A DNA stretch of 64,000 nt from CAZMBI01 sp964564675 (GTDB taxonomy: Bacteria > Pseudomonadota > Alphaproteobacteria > Rickettsiales > UBA3002): the NCBI GenBank assembly GCA_964564675.1, contig CAZMBI010000004.1, positions 75,749-139,748 on the forward strand, in the 5' to 3' direction. This document shows positions 59,991 to 64,000 of the stretch, piece by piece. Every line of letters starts with the position of its first letter. Position 1 is the first letter of the stretch. The position numbers and the translations under genes are program-made. Below the pieces are notes generated by a model. The model was not told the origin of the DNA. It was given only the letters and a program-made list of their open reading frames with translations, and did not search any database.

Positions 59991-60881
59991 CTAGCGCCTA
60001 CGCTGCTGAGACGCCGCCTCCGGTGCATATAGCCGTAACAATCTCCCGATCTGCAGATCCTCAGCGAGAATCTTGGATGCCGTGCGTGAAAAATCCTCCT
60101 GGCAGCGCTGCGCCCATAAAGGACTGTCTTGCTCCATCACCAGCCGAGGCTTATGCTCTTGGTAGCGTTGTTGTAACTCGAGTTGCGCCTGTTGTATCTT
60201 ATCGCGGTGATACGTCACGTCTAACGCATTTTTCGCCTCTCGGCCAAATTGACGGATATCTTCACCAAGCATCGTGTAGGCTTCTATGAGCCGTAACTCC
60301 GCCTCGATAATCGCCTTGGGCATTTCCAATTGCGGCCAGTCATCGGGTTTATATAGCTGAGATTTTCCCGCACGCTTACCGTCGACGCCAGCCAGCACAT
60401 CCCGACAGAAGGCCTCAAATGCCTCATCCGTCATGCTGGTGGGTTCGCCAGGCGCGGTTGTGGCAGATACCAGCGTTTCCAGGCTTTTCCAGTGGTGTAT
60501 CAGCTGACGCTGGGTATAGCCGACAAAGCGGCTGACCAACCGCTCTGCAAGCGCTTCTGGCACACCTGCCGCTTCATAGGCGCCGGCCAGCGACTGGCAT
60601 AAATTATCTAGTTTTGACCGTTTATTACGCTGTCTGTGGTTAATCTCAATCACAAGCGGGCCCTGCTCCCACGGTGACGAGTGCTGCATTTTCTGCGCCA
60701 AGTGGCGGACGATCTCGCCTTCCGCCTGCTGGATGCGCGGGGTAAGTGCCTCATGCCCCGTATCCTGCGGTTGATACAGGCCACATGCTTCCTTCGTCCG
60801 CCAGCGCGTTACGTCAGCCTGGACGGCAGCCACGAGCTGTGTTTTTTGACCACGTTTCGAAACGGAAGCTTGTCTTGTCAT
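59991..60881 (-). CDS. ORFan helical protein B, 296 aa (tandem paralogue)
   Basis: Not recognised. A highly charged helical protein, basic at the N-terminus (MTRQASVSKRGQKTQ). Matching segments with protein A are CGLYQPQDTGHEALTPRIQQAEG, LAGAYEAAGVPEALA, LYKPDDWPQLEMPKAIIEAE and SKILAEDLQIGRLLRLYAPE. ATG 60881 is used; a GTG/TTG-led frame six codons longer is less likely. It lies 87 bases from the repressor gene on the same strand. Confidence 0.68.
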   Translation of the reverse strand: MTRQASVSKRGQKTQLVAAVQADVTRWRTKEACGLYQPQDTGHEALTPRIQQAEGEIVRHLAQKMQHSSPWEQGPLVIEINHRQRNKRSKLDNLCQSLAGAYEAAGVPEALAERLVSRFVGYTQRQLIHHWKSLETLVSATTAPGEPTSMTDEAFEAFCRDVLAGVDGKRAGKSQLYKPDDWPQLEMPKAIIEAELRLIEAYTMLGEDIRQFGREAKNALDVTYHRDKIQQAQLELQQRYQEHKPRLVMEQDSPLWAQRCQEDFSRTASKILAEDLQIGRLLRLYAPEAASQQRRR

Positions 60882-60968
60882 GCAATCACCCGATACCAAG
60901 CAGAAATGATAGGTTACCTGCGAGATTAAATGTATGATATTTTGGTTAAGATAGCCTGAAGCGCCGGG

Positions 60969-61694
60969 TTAGCGCAGCCAGCGCACGAGCTTGACGACGG
61001 GCGCAACGATACGCACATTGGCGCGTTCGTCATGCAGCCTGGGAAAGCCCTGATGCGTTGAATGCGGCAGTAAAAACGGCGGTTTATACAGCCGAATGAG
61101 GGTTTCCGCCGCATCGTTGGTATATTGCTGCACGATCACGACCCGCCCCTCGGTAGCGGCTGCCGAGGGGTCGCAAATGACAATATCGCCACTGATAAAG
61201 CCGGATAGATTCATACTTTCATCCTTTACTTCAAGTGCAAAGGATTGCGGCGAGAACTGGCCGATTTCTTCCAGGTAAAAGGCACTGCCTTCCTGCTCGA
61301 CCGGCGCGTGTTGCGTCACCGAAGCGCTCGGCGGGGCAAAAAACGGGATGCGCACGGCATCCTCCAGTCCGCCAGCGGCAACGGCATGCCCGGCAGGCGA
61401 GGCCGCCGGTACGGGAAACGACGCGGGCGGTGAAGTCGGCGGCGCGCCGGCGGCGCGGGTGCCTAACACATCGGCTTCGCTGACCTGTAGAAAATCCGCG
61501 ATTTTAATGACTTCGTCGGCTTTAAGCTGGCGCTTGCCCTGTAGCAGGTTGGTCACCGCCGATTTATCCCGCCCCAGCACACGGGCCAGTTGTGTCTGGG
61601 TGACACCGTGCGATAGGAGTAACGTTTTCAGGTGGGCCATGCTCATATCGGCATCATGGCCGAATCCCAACGCAAAGTCAGTTGCGAAATTCAT
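60969..61694 (-). CDS. Phage-repressor-like regulator: HTH_3 plus S24 domain lacking the catalytic lysine
   Basis: CI/LexA-like protein. An N-terminal XRE helix-turn-helix (VTQTQLARVLGRDKSAVTNLLQGKRQLKADEVIKIADFLQV) is followed by a Pro/Ala linker and a C-terminal S24 peptidase fold. The catalytic serine is present (VKDESMNLSGFISGDIVI). At the lysine position, where relatives read VKRLY or similar, this protein reads LIRLYK, so autoproteolysis is probably lost. ATG 61694 with CCGGAAATT upstream is preferred over a GTG at 61727. It is divergent from an XRE gene across a 64-base control region. Confidence 0.85.
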   Translation of the reverse strand: MNFATDFALGFGHDADMSMAHLKTLLLSHGVTQTQLARVLGRDKSAVTNLLQGKRQLKADEVIKIADFLQVSEADVLGTRAAGAPPTSPPASFPVPAASPAGHAVAAGGLEDAVRIPFFAPPSASVTQHAPVEQEGSAFYLEEIGQFSPQSFALEVKDESMNLSGFISGDIVICDPSAAATEGRVVIVQQYTNDAAETLIRLYKPPFLLPHSTHQGFPRLHDERANVRIVAPVVKLVRWLR

Positions 61695-61704
61695 AATTTC
61701 CGGC

Positions 61705-61742
61705 TTGACATTTATTGCGTTTGTCACAATTATAGCTTATAA
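61705..61742. promoter_or_regulatory. Shared control region of the divergent regulators
   Basis: Plus strand: TTGACA (61705-61710), then ATTATA (61729-61734) 18 bases on, a promoter for the XRE gene at 61759. Minus strand: a TATAAT occupies the same 61729-61734 for the S24 gene. A palindrome TTATA-GCT-TATAA (61730-61742) overlaps both and could be an operator. Confidence 0.5.
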
Positions 61743-61758
61743 GTTGTCTAATTGCGGA

Positions 61759-62172
61759 ATGGTAAAACGTATGACGAAAGCACAGGCCGATGCATTTGAT
61801 GTGGAGTTGGGCCAACGCCTACGGGCGTTACGGCTGACGAAGGGATTATCGCAACAGGAGTTGGGCGAGCCAATTGGTATCTCCTTCCAGCAAATCCAGA
61901 AATATGAACGCGGCGTAAACCGGATTTCGGTCAACCGGCTGTTTCAGCTGGCCGCGCAGCTGGGTTATTCGCCGCTTACCATCCTGCAAGGGCATTCCGC
62001 TTATCACGAGCCGGCGCGTGAATGGCAGCATATCGAGCCCACGCGCGAGCATGCCAGCCTGCTGAAATATTTTCATGCCATCGCCGAGGACAGACACCGC
62101 AAGCTGGTGATTAATATCAGCAAGGCATTATCGCGGCTTACGGACTCGCCATTAGCGGATGCGCGGCAATGA
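61759..62172 (+). CDS. XRE-family transcriptional regulator
   Basis: 137 residues with an N-terminal HTH_3 (LGQRLRALRLTKGLSQQELGEPIGISFQQIQKYERGVNRISVNRLFQLAAQLGYS), the SinR/phage-Cro-like type common in alphaproteobacteria, and a helical C-terminus. Two starts are possible (ATG 61759 and 61771). Upstream codons of the longer open frame are antisense to the S24 gene and rejected. It is divergent from the S24 regulator, so the two may cross-regulate. Confidence 0.88.
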   Translation: MVKRMTKAQADAFDVELGQRLRALRLTKGLSQQELGEPIGISFQQIQKYERGVNRISVNRLFQLAAQLGYSPLTILQGHSAYHEPAREWQHIEPTREHASLLKYFHAIAEDRHRKLVINISKALSRLTDSPLADARQ

Positions 62173-62187
62173 GCGCGCGCTTTAATC

Positions 62188-62218
62188 AAAAAAAACCCGG
62201 CCGTGGCCGGGCTTTTTC
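62188..62218. terminator. Bidirectional intrinsic terminator
   Basis: CCCGGCC-GT-GGCCGGG (62196-62211) has a T-run on both strands: CTTTTT on the plus side and TTTTTTTT on the minus side. It separates the XRE gene from the convergent cspA. Confidence 0.88.
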
Positions 62219-62244
62219 ATGATCGGTTCATCTAACGGATGAAA

Positions 62245-62451
62245 TCAGGCAACCAGCTTCAGATTATCAGCTGCTTCTTTACCTCGGTTTTGTACGAGAT
62301 CGAACTCAACACGCTGGCCTTCGTTCAGCCCCTGCAGGCCGGCTTTTTGCACCGCGCTGATATGCACGAACACGTCTTTCTGACCGCCGTCGGGCAGAAT
62401 GAAACCGAAACCTTTCGTGGGATTAAACCACTTTACAACACCTTGCGCCAT
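62245..62451 (-). CDS. cspA: Cold-shock protein CspA family
   Basis: 68-residue single cold-shock domain, an RNA chaperone. RNP motifs KGFGFI and VFVHI are intact: MAQGVVKWFNPTKGFGFILP, then DVFVHISAVQKAGL. ATG 62451 has AAAGGAG 6 bases upstream. The roughly 130-base upstream region (62452-62580) shows no gene and is probably the long 5' leader usual for cold-shock genes. Confidence 0.96.
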   Translation of the reverse strand: MAQGVVKWFNPTKGFGFILPDGGQKDVFVHISAVQKAGLQGLNEGQRVEFDLVQNRGKEAADNLKLVA

Positions 62452-62647
62452 AAATACTCCTTTTGGTTGGCGTTTAGATTGCGACTCGTACTCTTTTGGC
62501 AATGCTAAACCCGTGAGTATTCAAGCGGTAGGCAGCACACAAAATTCAGTAAGCGTAGTCGAAGTTCTATGATTGTATTCGAGCCTGCGGATTAAGGCAA
62601 GGGGATTCTAGCATGCTGCAAAATAGATAATAGCACCGGTATTTGTA

Positions 62648-63085
62648 TTAATTGGCTTGCCTGAAGGCATCAATCGTACCAGGCAATGCTTTATGGATAA
62701 CATCAGAGATTTGATCCACCCAATTATTATGACGCAACTCATCTTCAGAAGAACAGATGGCTGTGCATTCCAGAAAAAATAAATCTGTGCCATTTCGATC
62801 GCGTACTAAAAAATCCGGTGTCTTTCCCGGCCGCGTATCATATGGAATTGGATGAAAACCCATATTTACTAACCATTCATGCATATAAAGCTCGAAAAAA
62901 GCCCCATAAAAATCTCCCCTACCCTTCCCCATTTTCTGCTTTATCCCATTTTTCCACCTTTCATCAGTAGACTGATCAAACCAGCGCTGTAGCTCTCTTC
63001 TTGTGGCTTTCACTTCTTCGGTATCCATGTTCCATAACCAAGAATGGCTGGATGACTCCGGCAGCTTATTATCAAATAAATTCAT
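62648..63085 (-). pseudogene. PD-(D/E)XK nuclease-like protein, probably C-terminally truncated
   Basis: 145 residues. After a conserved-looking N-terminus (SWLWNMDTEEVKATRRELQRWFD) comes GAFFELYMHEWLVNMGFHP, then KTPDFLVRDRNGTDLFFLECTAI. These fit a PD-(D/E)XK core with Glu in the first helix, PD in TPDF and E-x-T in place of E-x-K. The frame then stops abruptly in a helical region (DQISDVIHKALPGTIDAFRQ). I infer a truncated gene, but a short functional protein is possible. It is AT-richer than average and lies beside the rRNA operon, a common landing place for acquired DNA. The following 63086-63300 contains REP-like words and no gene. Confidence 0.5.
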
Positions 63086-63306
63086 GGCTATACATTACTG
63101 GAATCCCGCCTACCACGCTAGTGTGTTTGCGGAAATGACAATTTTTTGTTACCGGATGAGATTCCCGCTTCCGCCGGAATGTTGAGCCGAGAGATTGGCA
63201 CAGTTTGGGGCATTTATATGAGGAAATCGCAAGGAGTTTGAAGCGCGAGAACGACGCCGCGATTTACCATAGAAATGCCCCCAAACAAAAAAGCCCGCTT
63301 GGAAGG

Positions 63307-63421
63307 ACTGGCAACGACCTACTCTTCCACGCCTTAAGACGTAGTACCATCGGCGCTGAGGGGTTTCACGGTCGTGTTCGGGATGGGAACGTGTGGGTCA
63401 ACCCTCGCTATAATCACCAGT
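63307..63421 (-). rRNA. rrf: 5S ribosomal RNA
   Basis: On the minus strand the RNA begins near CTGGTGATTATAGCGAGGGT. It contains CCCATCCCGAACACGACCGT and GCGCCGATGGTACTACGTCT and ends in GTAGGTCGTTGCCAG, closing the terminal helix. Ends are approximate to a few bases. Confidence 0.95.
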
Positions 63422-63454
63422 CCGTCGAAACGGGCTTCTTTGCGGGGATTGGCA

Positions 63455-63690
63455 TCAGGCTTTGGGGATTAGGTAAAAGATCAAATCTAATGCCTAATGC
63501 CTGGGGCCTAATGCCTATCCAAATAGGTTTTTCTATACTGACCCATCGGTTCAGCATGGTGCGGTATAATCCGCTTCACACTGCATGTGATGGCGTTCAA
63601 CGACTCAAGTTGTATTAGTTATCAGTCTTCAGCTATCAATCGTCAGCAAAAAGCTGGCCACTGACTACTGGCAACTGACAACTAACGAAA
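63455..63690. repeat. Repeat-filled 23S-5S spacer
   Basis: The 270-base spacer contains two repeat families. One is a GCCTAATGCC-type array near 63465-63525 (TGGGGATTAGG, ATGCCTAATGCC, CCTAATGCC). The other is an array of CAACTGACAACT-type heptads near 63620-63690 (ACTGACTACTGGCAACTGAC), the same family as the insertion in cysS. No tRNA gene is seen. Confidence 0.65.
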
Positions 63691-63694
63691 TGAT

Positions 63695-64000
<306 letters not shown>

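Noticed and set aside
61348..61758. N-terminal extension of the XRE regulator
   Set aside because: The 137 extra codons are antisense to the S24 repressor. The helix-turn-helix protein starts naturally at 61759 or 61771.
63422..63694. tRNA gene in the rRNA spacer
   Set aside because: No T-loop or acceptor-stem pattern is present. Scanning by eye found no convincing tRNA anywhere in the window, though a tRNA search tool should confirm this.

Overview
This window looks like a chromosomal contig from an alphaproteobacterium of moderately high GC. The evidence is a complete canonical dcw cluster, a long-linker FtsZ, an F1-ATPase zeta-type inhibitor (DUF1476), a Usg-family protein, a HIG1/CHCC zinc-finger/ETF neighbourhood, TTAA-N7-TTAA CtrA-type sites and an alphaproteobacterial-style 5S/23S rRNA end. 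I cannot name a genus. A 100-base run of N (11636-11735) is a scaffold gap inside a heptanucleotide repeat.

Region 1 (about 0.1-19.7 kb, minus strand) is the division and cell-wall cluster: mraZ-rsmH-ftsL-ftsI-murE-murF-mraY-murD-ftsW-murG-murC-murB-ddl-ftsQ-ftsA-ftsZ. Many of its genes overlap or abut. It is driven by an mraZ promoter embedded in six GG words spaced exactly 10 bp apart, probably the MraZ operator. Region 2 (20-30.9 kb) holds an ORFan, an oversized RNase P RNA gene, an amidase, citramalate synthase, a bicarbonate transporter/PII pair (sbtA-sbtB), trmJ, a cluster of ORFan glycine-rich membrane proteins and rpsD.

Region 3 (31-36.9 kb) is a purine cluster (purL ... purQ-purS-purC) interrupted by two ORFans, followed by the zeta subunit. 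Region 4 (37-47.2 kb) has a structured RNA candidate, an EamA transporter, cysS with an in-frame repeat insertion, a CHAP-like ORFan, gltX, nadE, etfA-etfB, a HIG1 protein and a CHCC zinc finger. Region 5 (47-57.7 kb) has a lytic transglycosylase, a lipoprotein hydrolase, usg, a GT4 glycosyltransferase, ygfZ, nth, bactofilin, thrB, rnhA and yqgE. Region 6 (57.8-64 kb) has an acyltransferase, two diverged tandem ORFan paralogues, a divergent pair of phage-repressor-like and XRE regulators, cspA, a truncated PD-(D/E)XK-like gene, and the 5S and 3' 23S rRNA of an rrn operon on the minus strand.

Two signals run across the window. First, six promoters carry the same 7+4+7 direct repeat resembling a Pho box (TTGTCAC-N4-nnTTCAC type), five of them 21-23 bp upstream of a -10 hexamer. 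Every gene behind them is an ORFan, most with glycine-rich membrane segments and one resembling a CHAP/NlpC amidase. This looks like a response-regulator regulon of undescribed envelope or secreted proteins. Second, intergenic spaces are filled with low-complexity, about 7-nt-periodic repeat families that often form inverted arms. These families have also entered the RNase P RNA gene and, in frame, the cysS coding sequence.
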